This document shows positions 1-11,884 of a DNA stretch of 64,000 bases, piece by piece. The first letter of the stretch is position 1. Each line of letters begins with the position of its first letter. The notes under the pieces were generated by a model. It was not told where the DNA came from. It saw only the letters and a list, made by a program, of their open reading frames with translations, and made no database searches. Source of the stretch: Gordionus sp. m RMFG-2023 (taxonomy: Eukaryota > Nematomorpha > Gordioida > Chordodea > Parachordodidae); NCBI RefSeq assembly GCF_954871325.1, contig NC_088777.1:30481366-30545365 (forward strand), read 5' to 3'. A program made the position numbers and the translations under genes.

Positions 1-109
1 TATCAATAATTTTAAAATAGATATATTAAATAACAAAAAGGGGATTAAATACAAAAAAACCCTTTTTAATGACCAAATTTCATCCTAAAATTATTTTAAA
101 AATTAAAAT

Positions 110-545
110 ATGCTTTTTCACACCATATCATTATTGCCACCTAATTTGAAACATGGGTTTGCTCAGGCTTTTGACAAACTACATGATTTTGCTGTGAAAG
201 GCATATTACCAATTATTTCCTCAAATAATTTTAATACAAGCTCAAATGAAAATAATGGTCAGATATTATCCAATGATAGTATAGCAAATGTATTAAATGA
301 GGATCTTACACACTCAAACGTGGATCCTAATATACAGTAAAATAAAAATAATGTCCCAATTTTTTTAAAAAAAGATGTTTATAATAGTCAAAAAAATGAA
401 TGTATAAATAATATCATAAAAGAAATTCAATTACCTAAGAAATTAAATAAAAGCGGGAGACCATTAGGATTTACAATATTGGATTCACAAAAAAGTACAT
501 TGACTTTATTTATTGTTAATAGTATATTATATAGAAAAGGCATAC
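110..545 (+). pseudogene. Possible exon(s) upstream of the OTU gene, unrecognised
   Basis: Two stretches look more protein-like than the surrounding AT-rich DNA. Positions 110-340 are open for 76 residues with ordinary composition. Around 380-545 a second frame reads a basic run with a GRPLG motif (NKSGRPLG), like the AT-hook-type linkers of some invertebrate transposon-associated proteins. They precede the OTU exons on the same strand, so they could be upstream exons of that gene, but I could not find splice sites that join them. No family is recognised. Confidence 0.25.
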
Positions 546-838
546 AAATCCAAAGAAAATCATATAGATAAAAAGTTAAAATTTCAACAAGACCTTAATT
601 CCCAAAACTTTGTTGACCCAAAAATAGTTGATACCAAAGGTAAATTGTTGATAAAGACAAATTTTTAAACTTTTTTAGATTATAAAAAATCTTCTTTACA
701 CCTTTTGAAGGATCTTCAAGTGGACTTAGTAGACTTTGTATACTCAGACTAGTTCAAAAATTGTAATTTTATAATTATATACAGTTAATTGTAATTCTTA
801 AATATCATGATTAATTTAATTTTTTTAAATATCTAAAG

Positions 839-1612
839 CCATAGATGACTCACTCGTTAAAATCATTCAACATACATTTAAACATTTTTATAATCCAACT
901 ACCAATATTTGGAGGAAATATCATGCTACTCGATTAAATTTAGCGTCAGTAAAAAAGCAAGTCTCTCAAAATATAGGAAGGGTGCTAACTGCTCCATCAC
1001 GATTGGAAACAATTGAGCTAGATGGGAATTGTTTTTACCGGTAATTTAAAAATAATTTTGGTTGTATTTTTTTTATTAATATACATTGAATATGGTTTTG
1101 TTTCTTTCTTTAACTTAAATTTTAATGATTATATCCTATATTAATTCATAATATTATTTTTTTAAAACATGATAGGTTTTTAGAAACAGTAACATAATTA
1201 AATTTTTTAAAAAATAATTAGATGTATAAGTATGGAGATAACAGGAAAACAAGACTCCTATGGTTTGATTAGATCACATATGGTCTTGCTGATGCTGCAA
1301 AAAATAATGATAAAAAATATATTAGATTATACTCAAGGTCAAAATACGTGTGAAGATGATGTGCAACAGTATATAATAGAAAAGGCAAGTAAGAATGGTG
1401 AATGGGCAACGGATATTGAATTACGAAGTGTTGCCACACTTCTCAATATCCCGATATTGGTGTATGCTAGGTATGGAGCTTCATTTTGCTGTCAAATGTA
1501 TCCACCATTTAAATATGATGATGGAAATATAAAAAAATTTGACCAAAACATTTATATTAACAATTCTGAATCTCAAATGTTATTGATTTTGAAGATTAAT
1601 TACAAATGTTGA
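839..1612 (+). CDS. OTU-type cysteine protease-like protein, two exons seen (839-1040, 1222-1612)
   Basis: Exon 839-1040 follows an AG at 837-838 and is open throughout. It ends in DGNCFYR, the catalytic Asp/Cys motif of OTU deubiquitinase-like proteases. A GT donor at 1041 and an AG acceptor at 1220-1221 bound a 181-bp intron whose removal keeps the frame and continues the motif as RCISMEITGKQDSYG. The second exon holds NGEWATDIELRSVATLLNIP, typical of the OTU core. The C-terminal region where the catalytic His is expected reads NIYINNSESQMLLIL and shows no clear His, so activity is doubtful and the 3' end may be decayed. OTU proteases cleave ubiquitin-like tags; in invertebrate genomes OTU domains also travel in transposons. 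I cannot tell whether this is host or mobile. The 5' end is not identified. Confidence 0.62.
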
Positions 1613-2015
1613 TATTTTATATTTTTTACCAAAAGTATTTTAGTTGATTGTATTTGTCTTGTTTTTATGCATATTTTTTTTTTATTTATCCTACTTTAAC
1701 ATATTATAAATAGATATATAGACTACAAAGATATCTTTTTTAATCATACCATTTTTATATACATTTCATTACAACACTAATACCATATAATCATCCCAAT
1801 TATTATTTTACTTTGATTAATTTGTATTGCTAATACAATTTTTACATTCTAAAAATAAATTTGGAAATTTTTTTAAAATCTGAATTAATTCTCTTTTTTT
1901 TAAATCATCAACTCAAAAATGACTATATAAAAAATTTAGTATATAACATGAATATCATTTTTTTAAATAAAAAAAATTGCCACCAAATAAGTTTTAATAA
2001 AGTGTTAACACTGTC

Positions 2016-2033
2016 GGGGGGGGGGGGGGGGGG
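2016..2033 (+). repeat. Poly-G tract (18 G)
   Basis: An uninterrupted run of 18 G in otherwise AT-rich DNA, directly before an A/T-rich tandem repeat. Homopolymer length may be an assembly estimate. Confidence 0.9.
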
Positions 2034-2097
2034 TATATTATTTTTATTTTTTTTATGGTTTTTTTTTAAATTTTTTATTTTTGCCTATAAATTTTTT

Positions 2098-2420
2098 ATG
2101 GTAAAATATAGGAATTATTAATTGCGCATATTTAAGTTATATTTAGGAGAATTTTGCATACAAATTTAATTTTTTTTGTGGTAAAATATTTAAGTTATTT
2201 TTTGGAGAATTTTTTCTACAAATTTAATTTTTTTGTGGTAAAATATAGGAATTATTAATTCCGCATATTTTAGGTAAATTTTGCCTACAAATTTAATTTT
2301 TTTTGTGGTAAAATATTTAAGTTATTTTTAGGAGATTTTGCATACAAATTTAATTTTTTTTGTGGTAAAATATTTAAGTTATTTTTAGGAGAATTTTGCC
2401 TACAAATTTAATTTTTTATT
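2098..2420 (+). repeat. Tandem repeat, five units of about 56-80 bp
   Basis: Five successive units start with GGTAAAATAT and contain GGAGAATTTTGC and ACAAATTTAATTTTTT. Unit length alternates because some copies carry an extra GGAATTATTAATT block. Noncoding. Confidence 0.85.
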
Positions 2421-2750
2421 TAAATCTAATTTTTATTAATTTTGCATTAGGGATAAAAAAATAGACCACACCTTTGAAGTTTAATTAGGGTTAAATCGAA
2501 ATATAGTATTAAATGACGCAATTAAATATAGTATTATAATTTATACACGAAATATAGTATTAAATAAATTTTATTCATTAAATTGAAATATATTATTGAA
2601 GTTAATACAATCATTTATAAAATGATTAAAAATGTCCAATCATAAATTTTTAAAATTAAATTAATTTAGGTAAATTAATTAAGAACATTATGGGAGCTCA
2701 TTAAGAGAAATTTATTTTTTAAACTCTATTTAAAAAAATAATATCAAAAG

Positions 2751-3175
2751 ATATAATTTATAAATTTCAACAAATTCAATAAAAAAATTTATATAAAAAA
2801 TGAGTAATTGTTTGTAAATTTGAAGCTTGCTAGGGATTGTTGTGTGTCAATTTTATAGAATAAGTCATTACAAGGTAAGATCTTTAATGTTTCCAAGTAA
2901 CCTTTAAAATAAAACATACATTATAATTTATAAATTTCAACATAAATTCAATAAAAAAAATTATATAAAAAATGAGCAATTGTTTGTAGATTTGAAGCTT
3001 GTTAGGGATTGTTGTGTGTCAATTTTATAGAATAAGTCATCACAAGGTAAGAACTTTAATGTTCCCAGGTAACCTTTAAAATAAGACATACAATATAATT
3101 TATAAATTTCAACATAAATTCAATAAAAAAATTTATATAAAAAATGAGTAATTGTTTGTAAATTTGAAGCACAAG
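2751..3175 (+). repeat. Tandem repeat, about 2.5 units of about 171 bp
   Basis: Units begin near 2751, 2921 and 3093 with TATAATTTATAAATTTCAAC. They share TTGTTGTGTGTCAATTTTAT and AACCTTTAAAATAA, and differ at only a few bases. Noncoding satellite-like DNA. Confidence 0.85.
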
Positions 3176-3226
3176 GTAAGATTTATTCTTTACTCAATCA
3201 TTCTAAATTTCCTAATTCATAGCCAT

Positions 3227-3650
3227 CTTAAGATTTATGTAATTTAAATTTTTATATTGCTTTATAGTTTACTAAATATTTGGAAATAAGTAAGGTATTA
3301 CTATGGTAGTACTTTTTGGTGACATTCTAAAATCTGATATATAAAGATTTATGTATTAAAAAGGTATTACTATGGTAGTACTTTTTGGTGACATTCTAAA
3401 ATCTGATATATAAAGATTTATGTATTTTAAAAAGGTATTACTATGGTAGTACTTTTTGGTGACATTCTAAAATCTGATATATAAAGATTTATGTATTTTA
3501 AATTTTTATATTGCTTTATAGTTTACTAAATATTGGGAAATAAGTAAGGTATTACTATGGTAGTACTTTTTAGTGACATTCTAAAATCTGATATATAAAG
3601 ATTTATGTATTTTAAATTTTTATATTGCTTTATAGTTTACTAAATTTCGT
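3227..3650 (+). repeat. Compound tandem repeat around GGTATTACTATGGTAGTAC
   Basis: Four copies of a roughly 67-bp unit (starting near 3295, 3361, 3433 and 3547) contain GGTATTACTATGGTAGTAC and TGACATTCTAAAATCTG. They are embedded in a longer unit that includes TTTATATTGCTTTATAG. The repeat has a two-level structure. Confidence 0.85.
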
Positions 3651-4093
3651 CCACGATATTATTTATACATCCATTTTATTATAAATACAAATTTTAAATG
3701 ATTCGTTAAATTTTTGTAACTTTTTTATCGATTCGGAAAATGCGTATAAATAAGAAAAAATATAACTTTTATTTCTTGCTAATACGCCATTTGGTGTAAG
3801 TCTATCATCTCCCTATTAAACATATTGTTAAATTGAACTTTATAAAGTATATATAGATATAAAAATAGTGTGATAAACATTAAAAAAATATTTAATAATA
3901 AAATATATAATTTATTTTTTCTATACCCTGACTACTTTAATATTAATATTATTCTGGTAAAATTTTTAAAAATCAGTTTCTATTAATTCACAAATTTAAG
4001 GTATATTTTCAATAATATTTATTGTCTTTAGTTACAATAATAAATAAAAAATATTACTTTTTGGAAGTAAGATGTTATTGTCTTTTTTTGCAA
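3651..4093. other. AT-rich spacer, nothing recognised
   Basis: No open frame, inverted repeat or family motif seen in this stretch. Confidence 0.6.
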
Positions 4094-4318
4094 CTATGTT
4101 TCAACTCCATTTGTGATATTATATAGAATATCACAATTTAAGGATACCCAATTATTATTATCTCTTTTGATGGCTACCTTTGTAAATTTCATATCAGTTG
4201 GCTTGACATGAGGATGTTTATGTTTATAATGTTCATGTATCTTGTCACTTCTTATTTTAGAAGTTTTACAGTTAAGGTAATTACACTTTACCTTAAATAA
4301 GGTTCTGTTACTTGGCAT
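4094..4318 (-). CDS. Small C2H2-like zinc-finger exon, hypothetical
   Basis: The minus frame holds a C-x4-C-x12-H-x4-H arrangement (CNYLNC followed by HEHYKHKH), then a polar tail ending NGVET. The ATG is immediately preceded by a pyrimidine-rich CTTTTTAG, so this may be an internal exon, not a start. Such fingers are common in transposon-derived proteins. No partner exon was identified. Function unknown. Confidence 0.35.
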   Translation of the reverse strand: MPSNRTLFKVKCNYLNCKTSKIRSDKIHEHYKHKHPHVKPTDMKFTKVAIKRDNNNWVSLNCDILYNITNGVET

Positions 4319-4679
4319 CTAAAAAGAAATAATTATAATATAATTTTTTACATATTATGTTGTTTATTATTCTTTGCTTGCTGATATATATTTTTAAGCA
4401 TGACTCAAAAAATTACCTAAAATTTATCCTGCTACAATCTAGAAATTTATTAAAAAACATAATATAAATATATTAACCTCTAAGGAAAGTACCAAATAGG
4501 AAATGTTTAAATATTAACTTGATAAAATGGTAAATGAAAATGGTTGACAAAGAAAGTTTATATTATTTATTAATTGACAAATATCTTTACTTTAATTGAC
4601 ATTTTCAGAAAATAAACGATAACCATCATAATCGTATCAATTAATGGATTTAAAAAGATTATAATTCAAATCAAAAATT

Positions 4680-4835
4680 ACCCCCCAAAAATCAATACAT
4701 ACGCCCAAAAAATTAATGCCCACCCCCAAAAAATCCATATCAACCCCCCAAAATCAATACCTATCCACAAAAATGCCAATATATTTTGGAGGCATTTGTC
4801 TCCTACCCCCCCCCCCCTCAGCCATGTAGACGCTG
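4680..4835. mobile_element. C-rich MITE end with tandem subterminal repeats
   Basis: Several ACCCCCCAAAAATCAATAC-like units are followed by a run of 13 C and CAGCCATGTAGACGCTG. A related end (C-rich array, then CCGCTCATGTAGACGCT) lies at about 10590-10715, so CATGTAGACGCT is probably one terminus of a hAT-like miniature family. No opposite end was found. Confidence 0.45.
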
Positions 4836-4879
4836 CTTAAAAGAAGAGAATATTTGGAATGATTATTCAGAATTATTAT

Positions 4880-5640
4880 ACTATGTGGTAAGTTAGAACT
4901 TCCTTAGAGGGCATGAGGACAAGCAATAATCAAGGAAATTATTGTGAAATATTAAATTTTTTGAAAGAGCATGACATTTTTAATGGTATATAAACCACAA
5001 GGCAATGCTCATTCTTGCTCACCTAAATCACAAAATCAAATTCTATCTGCAGATGGAAACATAATCATAAAGCGCATAGCTTCAGAAATAAGGGAGGTAG
5101 GTTATTTTGTTGTAATGACTTATGAAACTAGTGATGTTGGTTATATGAGCAATTTAGTATATGAGTAGGATATGTTGATAAAACAAAAACACCAAAGGAA
5201 TCTTTTATATCTTTTGAAAAAATTGATGACTAGGATGCAGAGTCATTAACGAAGACACTAATAACGACATTAAACAACAATTCTATAAATGTTATTTGTG
5301 TTGCTCAAGCATATGAGGGTGCAAGTGTTATGAAAGGGCATCTTTCAGGAGTCCAGGAAAGATATCGCAATAATCACTAAATGTTCAATACTATGCACAT
5401 AAACTCAACCTTGTATTAATCTCTGCCAGCAAATCAGTACAACATTCTAGGAAAATGTATTAGAAAGTATTCATGCCTTTTTCTCATATCTGTTGTCCAA
5501 CATGATAAATTTCTTAATTTATAATTAAAATTAGGCATAAAATCTAAAATTTTTGTTACCCTGAGTTCAAAACGTTATCCCATATTAGAACGATAGAGGC
5601 AGTAAAAATGACTTCCCCTGTAATCATTTTATCTAAAAAA
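4880..5640 (+). pseudogene. hAT transposase relic, ZMYM1/DUF4371 type
   Basis: Several frames in order match the central part of ZMYM1-like hAT transposases: a start like RGHEDKQ; the block ADGNIIIKRIASEIREVGYF with TYETSD (family: I-CDETSD); GYVDKTKTPKESFISFEKID; DAESLTKTLITTL; and AYEGASVMKGHLSGVQERY (family: GYDGASNMSGHLSGVQ). The frame is broken by several stops and shifts, and no N- or C-terminal region is attached, so it is dead. It lies just inside the C-rich end at 4.8 kb, but the pairing is not proven. Confidence 0.65.
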
Positions 5641-5805
5641 TATAGAGCATGAAAGCAAAGGGAATTTTATACATTCTTTTACAATATGATACAATTATAT
5701 GTATGTTATTATTATAAATATATATATTTTTTGTATTATTTTATCATTAGCAAAATTAATATTAGCGAGTCATCGTTATTAGTATAATAAAATATTTTTT
5801 TCCCC

Positions 5806-6839
5806 TCAATGCCATTATTTATGTGAGTATGGCGGCGGAACATTTTTAGGGGAGTAGTTAAAGGTTTTTGGGAAGGGTTAGCATTCAATGAATATTCTGA
5901 AATGTAGAGGCTGGATATCGCTGCTATTCGATTGATGTTTCTGAAGCAGGGTTAGATAAGTACCATTGTCTTAAAAAACTAGATTATCCTTGTATGTGGT
6001 AAGGTTGATGGCAGATCGAATGTTATCTATTTGCTTGATGTATGTTTAACTTTCATTTTGGATTTCCTTTTTGCTAAATTTTTTGTCATTCTTGGAGATG
6101 TGGCATACCGATTGAAAATAAGAAAATGTTCGTGTGCATCTTTCTGTGTAAGTAAGTTATTTTTTGAATCAGATGATTGTAGGGTGCGGAAAGAATATAA
6201 TTAAAAGTCAAGCCATTGTCTAACTCATTAAAGGTTATTAAGCAAAGATGTTTCATTTATAGGTATGCGAGCTAAGACGTAAGGCTTGGACATAAGAAAC
6301 AGATATTAAGGTTGCAGATAAAGGTTAAGTAGTGGCTAGGTCATACATGGTTGTGAGCAAGGGCGTCACTAGCTTTTACAATCTCAAGGGGCTCAACGCA
6401 AATTTTTTTATGGGTGGGGGACGGGTTTTATAATAATATATTATACTTTTTTAATTGAAATTTGTAAACTCTGTACAATTATTCTAAATTTTCTATTTCG
6501 TCATTTATTATGTATACAAACAAAACTCATATAAATAATGAAAGTAAAACAATACAAGTAAGACATATTTCTAAAGATAATATTTTTATTTTTATAATTA
6601 AATATTTATTTATTGCAATTAAATATTTTCGATTGATGATATAAAAAAAATTTTGCGTCTATAGAATTACAAGTGATTAAAAAAGGTTAATTAATTCATA
6701 CACTTCCTCAATTAATAAAAAATACATAAGGCAATATAATTTTTAGTAACCTAAAGACAAAAGGTTATGAAATTAATATAACTCTCTGTTAACATTTTAG
6801 AAAATGTTTTATAGAATGGTCTAAAATTTGTAGGCCTAA
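5806..6839. other. No gene recognised
   Basis: Moderately GC-richer at 5820-6360 than its surroundings but without a sustained open frame or known motif. AAGGGCGTCACTAGC at about 6362 resembles a hAT terminal motif, but no partner was seen. Confidence 0.5.
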
Positions 6840-7240
6840 CCAAGTCAACAATTCTTGAAGAAGAGTATATAAACGACTAATCCATATGATAGAATTATAT
6901 GGTGGTTAGAACTTCCCTTAGATTACATGATGGAAGCTAAATAAATAATCGAGAAAATTATTGTGAGATATTAAATTTCTAAAAAAATTATATTCCTTTT
7001 CTATGGTATATAAACGACTAGAGAAACTATTATTGCTCATCCAAATTATGCAAACAAATACTCTCAGCAGCAGGAGTAATAATCTTAAATTACACAGGTA
7101 TACAAATAATAGATGCAGGTTATTTGCATTAGTATTGACACTCACGATGTAAAAACATATCAGAATTTACTATGTTATATCTAAGTAATAATTATGCAAA
7201 AATATTGAAACCTTGAGTTATTTACGCGGTAAGGATGCCA
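6840..7240 (+). pseudogene. Second, more decayed ZMYM1-type hAT relic
   Basis: The nucleotide sequence parallels 4880-5150: GGTTAGAACTTCC, ATCGAGAAAATTATTGTGA, ATTAAATTTCTAAAAA, ATGGTATATAAACGAC and CTCAGCAGCAGGAG occur in the same order. No frame survives. It represents a second copy of the same transposase region. Confidence 0.5.
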
Positions 7241-7985
7241 TAGTAGAAACGAATCATTTAGTAACTAGAAAATATGGACCAGAGTGGTTTGATGAATGCA
7301 ATTAAGATTTTATACATTATTGTAAAAGTATTCAAATATTTCTAATTAATTTTTCGCACAAACAGATTCGGTTATGTCAAAAGAAAGTATTTATTGTTGG
7401 TTTCTGATTTTTCCCAATCTCAAAGAGAAAATTTTTTCTAAGTATCATGTCTTTTAGCTAATTTTGGATAATGATAAAAAAATTATAAAAAAAATATCAA
7501 ACGATATATTATTCACTGGCAGATTTTCCTACTTCTTTTAATCCTGCCAAAGAATAAACTACATACCCATATCACATAAATTCAGAGCCCCCAGAATGTT
7601 ATACTGAATTTCCCAGTATTTTATGAATTTTAAGCTTTTCATAACAAATTTACAAGAAATTAACTATTACTTTCAAAATAAAAATTTTGATTATTTGTAA
7701 TGTTAAGAGATAGGAAATGATTAGGACCGTGAATAATCTAATAAAACAAATATACATATTTGTAATGCCTAAAATTTATATATTACCACTAATCTCTGTA
7801 TGATAAGTTAATTTACACTTTATTCTGTTTTAATAAATTATCAATGATAATTAATGTAAAATTCGTTTCGAATTTTAGCATTTTAAATATTATTCAACAC
7901 TAATAAACTTTTAATCTGCCGTAATTTCTAACTATATATAATATTGATAAACACAATTTGGCGTTCACTTTTCTTCATATTCAAG
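7241..7985. other. AT-rich spacer, nothing recognised
   Basis: No coding signal or repeat end identified. Confidence 0.5.
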
Positions 7986-8440
7986 TTTACAATAATTTTC
8001 ATCCACAAAGTTTTAGCGTTTAATTCGCTAAAAATTTATCTACAAAGTTTTAGCGAATAAACTTATCCACAAAGTTTTATTGATTATTTTGCTATAAATA
8101 TATCCACAACGTTTTAACGATTATTTCGCTATAAATATTTACAAAGTTTTAGCGATTATTTCACTATAAATATATCCATCAAAGTTTTAGTGATTAACTC
8201 GCTATACATAAATATATTCACAACGTTTTAGCGATTATTTCGCTATAAATATATCCACAAAGTTTTAACAATTATTTCACTATAAATATATCCACAACGT
8301 TTGAGCGATTATTTGGTTATAAATATTCACAAGTTTTCGCGATTAATTCGCTATATATATATCCACAACTAGCGATTATTTCGTCATAAATATAAATACT
8401 TTTAACCCCAAGATTCTAGCGTTTAAATCGCTACAGGTTC
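7986..8440 (+). repeat. Minisatellite of about 37-bp units with internal palindrome
   Basis: About eleven diverged units read ATCCACAAAGTTTTAGCGAT then TATTTCGCTATAAATAT. Each contains AGCGATTATTTCGCT, in which AGCGA and TCGCT can pair, so every unit can form a short hairpin. Noncoding. Confidence 0.85.
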
Positions 8441-8740
8441 ACGGCATTTCTTAGTTCAAATTTATAATCTTTTTATTAATTGGTTTCTCTTTCCCGGTTC
8501 TTACTTCTTATTTTACTATTTCTTTATCACAATGTGAGGAGACCGTTAAAAAAATTTGTAATATATTACTTTTTATTTTCCAGAAAATAAATAATCCCTT
8601 TTATTGTTTAAAATATAAGTTTTTACATATTTTATAATTAAAACAAAAAAAAATAATATTGAGAAAAAAAATAATATTTTATTATTATAATAACGATGAC
8701 TCTCTAATATTAATCTCGCTAATGATAAAAAAATTATACC

Positions 8741-9069
8741 TTTTAATGATATTTGTACTCCCTTCATAACTTAAAAAAGAACTTAAATGATTACTGTTTT
8801 ACTGCCAACAACTATCAAAATATTGTGTATGTAAAGAGTTATATTTTATAACATGAATTCAATTAGAAGCTCTCTCATTTACAATGAATGCATTATTATA
8901 GTATATTGTTTGACACGAATATGAATTTACTAATAGAATATTTAATCATTTAAAAGGATAGCAAAAAATAATCCAGAAATAGATTTATTTGGAAAATAAT
9001 GTCTATAATTGTAAGAAAGCCATATAGATTTGACTGATATGTTTAGCAATATCGTGGTATTATAATAGG
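8741..9069. other. AT-rich spacer
   Basis: No gene or repeat structure identified. Confidence 0.5.
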
Positions 9070-10160
9070 TTTACTAGTAGAGAGCCAGTCAAAAATGAGG
9101 GGAATGAGATTTTTATTCATTTTTTTACGATAGATGTCATGCCAGATACAAGCTCACAATATTAGGAAGCATATAATTATTAAAAAGTTTATCCAGCCCA
9201 GCTCAACCCTTAATAATTTGTTAAAGATATTCCCATGTCAGGTGCAAGCTAATATAAATTTTGAGGTTCCAAGTCCAGTCGTATCCAATATAATTTTGAA
9301 AATTTTTTCCCACCTCGGATATAGTATTTTAATTGATTTATCATCACATGAAGGGGAATTATCTGATTTACCAATTAGTTTAAGATGTAAAAAAAACATG
9401 TGAATTCCGTATTAAGGGAAACTAGGAAGGTCTGAGCAAACCACTTATTAGAGAATCATGACAAGTAAAATAAAAATAACCGACTCTTATACTTTTTGGT
9501 AATATGATCAATTATAATTATATATAAAAATAAATTGTTGTTTATTATATAGGGTTATTGTAGCTTTTCGGATAAATTTAATGTATGGTCTTGCATTTCC
9601 CAAATTATTTGGCTATATTTTATATTAAGTAAAAAAAAATGCTAAAAATATTAATAATTTGTAATATTTAGTAAATACTGTATTACATTGACAATTGGTT
9701 TTAATATGGCCTCCTACAGTTGCACTAATTTTGAAAAAAATCATGTGAATTGGTAATAAGGGAAACTGAGAAAGCCTGAACAAAGCACTTATTAGAGAAT
9801 CATGACAAAATAAGGTCTGCCCTAATATTATTTATGTTTTTTTTTTACATTTTAAACTAATGGGTAAATCAGATATTTACCCTTCATGTGATGATAAATC
9901 AATTAAAAATTTAACTATCTCCGAGGTGGGAAAAAATTTTCAAAATTATATAGGATACGACTGGGCATGGAACCTCAAAATTAATATTAGCTTGCACCTG
10001 ACATGGGAATATCTTTTACAAATTATTAAGGGTTGAGCTGGGCTTGATAAACTTTTTTACAATTATATGCTTCCTAATATTGTGAGCTTGGACCTGGCAT
10101 GACACTATCGTAAAAAATGAATAAAAATCTCATTCCCCGTCATTTTTGATGGGCTTTTTT
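9070..10160. mobile_element. Inverted-repeat element (MITE-like), arms of about 330 bp
   Basis: The left arm (9070-9410) and right arm (9835-10155) are inverted copies. Both carry GGGGAATGAGATTTTTATTC, AAGCTCACAATATTAGGAAG and CCCACCTCGGA. The outer end TTACTAG...GCCAGTCAAAAATGA resembles the terminus of the 44.6-kb element (TTACTAGCTGATTGCC), so both probably belong to one family using TA targets. The 89-residue frame in the left arm arises from the repeat and is not a gene. Confidence 0.65.
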
Positions 10161-10224
10161 AATAATTTGTAATATTTAGTAAATAATGTATTACTTTCCT
10201 ATGTATAAACATTGGTATAAAAGA

Positions 10225-10540
10225 GAATCATGACAAAACAAGGTCTACCCTAATATTATTTATGTTTTTTTTTACATTTTAAACTAATTGGTAAATCAGA
10301 TATTTACCCTTCATGTGATAGTAAATCAATTAAAAATTTAACTATCTCCGAGGTGGGAAAAAAAATTCAAAATTATATTGAATGACTGGGCTTGGAACCT
10401 CAAAATTTATATTAGCTTGCACCTGACATGGGAATATCTTTTACAAATTATTAAGGGTTGAGCTGGGCTGGATAAACTTTTTAATAATTATATGCTTCCT
10501 AATATTGTGAGCTTGGACCTGGCATGACACTATCGAGGTT
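10225..10540 (-). repeat. Extra single arm of the 9-10 kb inverted-repeat element
   Basis: A third copy of the right-arm sequence (CTATCTCCGAGGTGGG, GCACCTGACATGGGAATATC, TATTGTGAGCTTGGACCTGG) follows in the same orientation as the right arm. Confidence 0.7.
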
Positions 10541-10584
10541 TATAATAAAAGTATTACTTTTATTTCTTCTAAAAATTTAATAGA

Positions 10585-10715
10585 TAACCCCCAATTAAAT
10601 TTATCCTACCCAGAGTCTAACCCCCCTCCCCCCTTTAAATCTTACTCACTACCCCTCTCAAAAAATTTCAATGCAAAATGTTCCAACCCTCCCGCTCATG
10701 TAGACGCTTTTGATA
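10585..10715. mobile_element. C-rich MITE end, second copy of the 4.8-kb type
   Basis: C-rich blocks separated by AT stretches end in CCCGCTCATGTAGACGCTT, like 4800-4835. Confidence 0.4.
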
Positions 10716-11465
10716 TCAATAATTCAGTTCATCCTACCACGGCAGTTATTAAGAAAGTGATACTTTTCGGACATATCAATAATTGAGGGAATCTGTACAT
10801 CACTACTTCTGCTATCACTTAACAGATATTTAAAAAATAACCCAGCACAATAATAGACCTAAGGGGTATTCTCTCAGTTATTTCCAAAATTATGTATGGG
10901 GCCAATTACAGCTGATAAACCTAAAAATGACGTTAGACCGATAGTCATTAGCATTACCTGGCGTCGATAACATGCCAAAATAGTAATGAGCGGGAAACTG
11001 TTTATAATATCACGCAATATATGTATCAATCAATTATAAATTAATGTTAGTCGGGTGTGGACATGGCCAGAATGTACATAGATACCAATACAACAGATGT
11101 CCGTCAAAATCTGATGTAGGGAATTCCTAAAGTCTGTTCACTCTTATTATCCAGAATTTTCCCAATTCTTGCAGAACTGTCACTCCAGGTTACACTTCAC
11201 TTATGGAAATTAAATAATTCCATCATTAGAAGGCATTCAGAGTGAACTGCTTGGACCAATTATCTTGTCTTGGAAAGACATCATTCACAAATGCAAGCTC
11301 AATTTACATTATAGTATATAAATGATAGAAAAATTTGTCTCGCCAGACCAAGTAGCAGGAGAAATAAAATCCTATGATAGGTCTATAAATAAATCCGCTT
11401 AAGAGTGAGTACTTAAACATAATATTCAAAATGATTCTTCAACCGTAATGAGAAAGTTCCTCATA

Positions 11466-11884
11466 CATTGGCGTAGCTAGGAATTTTTCTTAGAGGGGGT
11501 CCATACATATAAAAGCCTGGGAGGCTTCGCCCCCCAGACCCCAATTAACGAGCCTTCGGCCCTTTTCCCCGACCTTCGGCCGATTTAATCTTACAAATCA
11601 TAACCATATCTTCTATAATATATAATAAATACATTTTTTAAATGTATCAATATGTTATTATAATTTAGTAGACCATTCTCAATGACTTTATAATAATACT
11701 ATCCAGAATAATTTCAATAGTAATATAATCCTTTCACAAACATCAAAACCAGAAAAATATAAATATTAATGGCATTTATTTAATATAAAGTCACTTTTAA
11801 GTCTTTTGAACGTATATTCTAGAAAAAAGATTTAGCTCTGGGAGGGGTCCAAACCCGAAAACCACCCCCGTAGCTACGCCACTG
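11466..11884. mobile_element. hAT MITE, 419 bp, TSD TCCTCATA
   Basis: The ends are CATTGGCGTAGCTAGG and the inverse of CAGTGGCGTAGCTACGG. The element is flanked by the perfect 8-bp duplication TCCTCATA at 11458-11465 and 11885-11892. GGGGGTCC and GGGGTCC blocks lie just inside each end. There is no transposase. Its termini match the CAGTGGCGTA end at 49911, so a P52rIPK-like hAT may have mobilised it. It sits inside the reverse-transcriptase relic. Confidence 0.93.

Larger units (their letters stand above)
5725..8740. repeat. Inverted repeat pair (5725-5805 and 8645-8740)
   Basis: TTATCATTAGCAAAATTAAT and GCGAGTCATCGTTATTA on the left recur, inverted and slightly diverged, near 8645-8740. 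The arms could be the ends of one decayed 3-kb element holding the hAT relic at 6.8-7.3 kb, or two independent fragments. No target-site duplication was found. Confidence 0.4.

Noticed and set aside
7986-8440. Possible CRISPR array
   Set aside because: Units are contiguous and diverged with no unique spacers; it is a eukaryotic minisatellite.
9134-9403. 89-residue open frame
   Set aside because: It lies wholly in one arm of an inverted-repeat element, and the same DNA recurs inverted twice nearby without an open frame.
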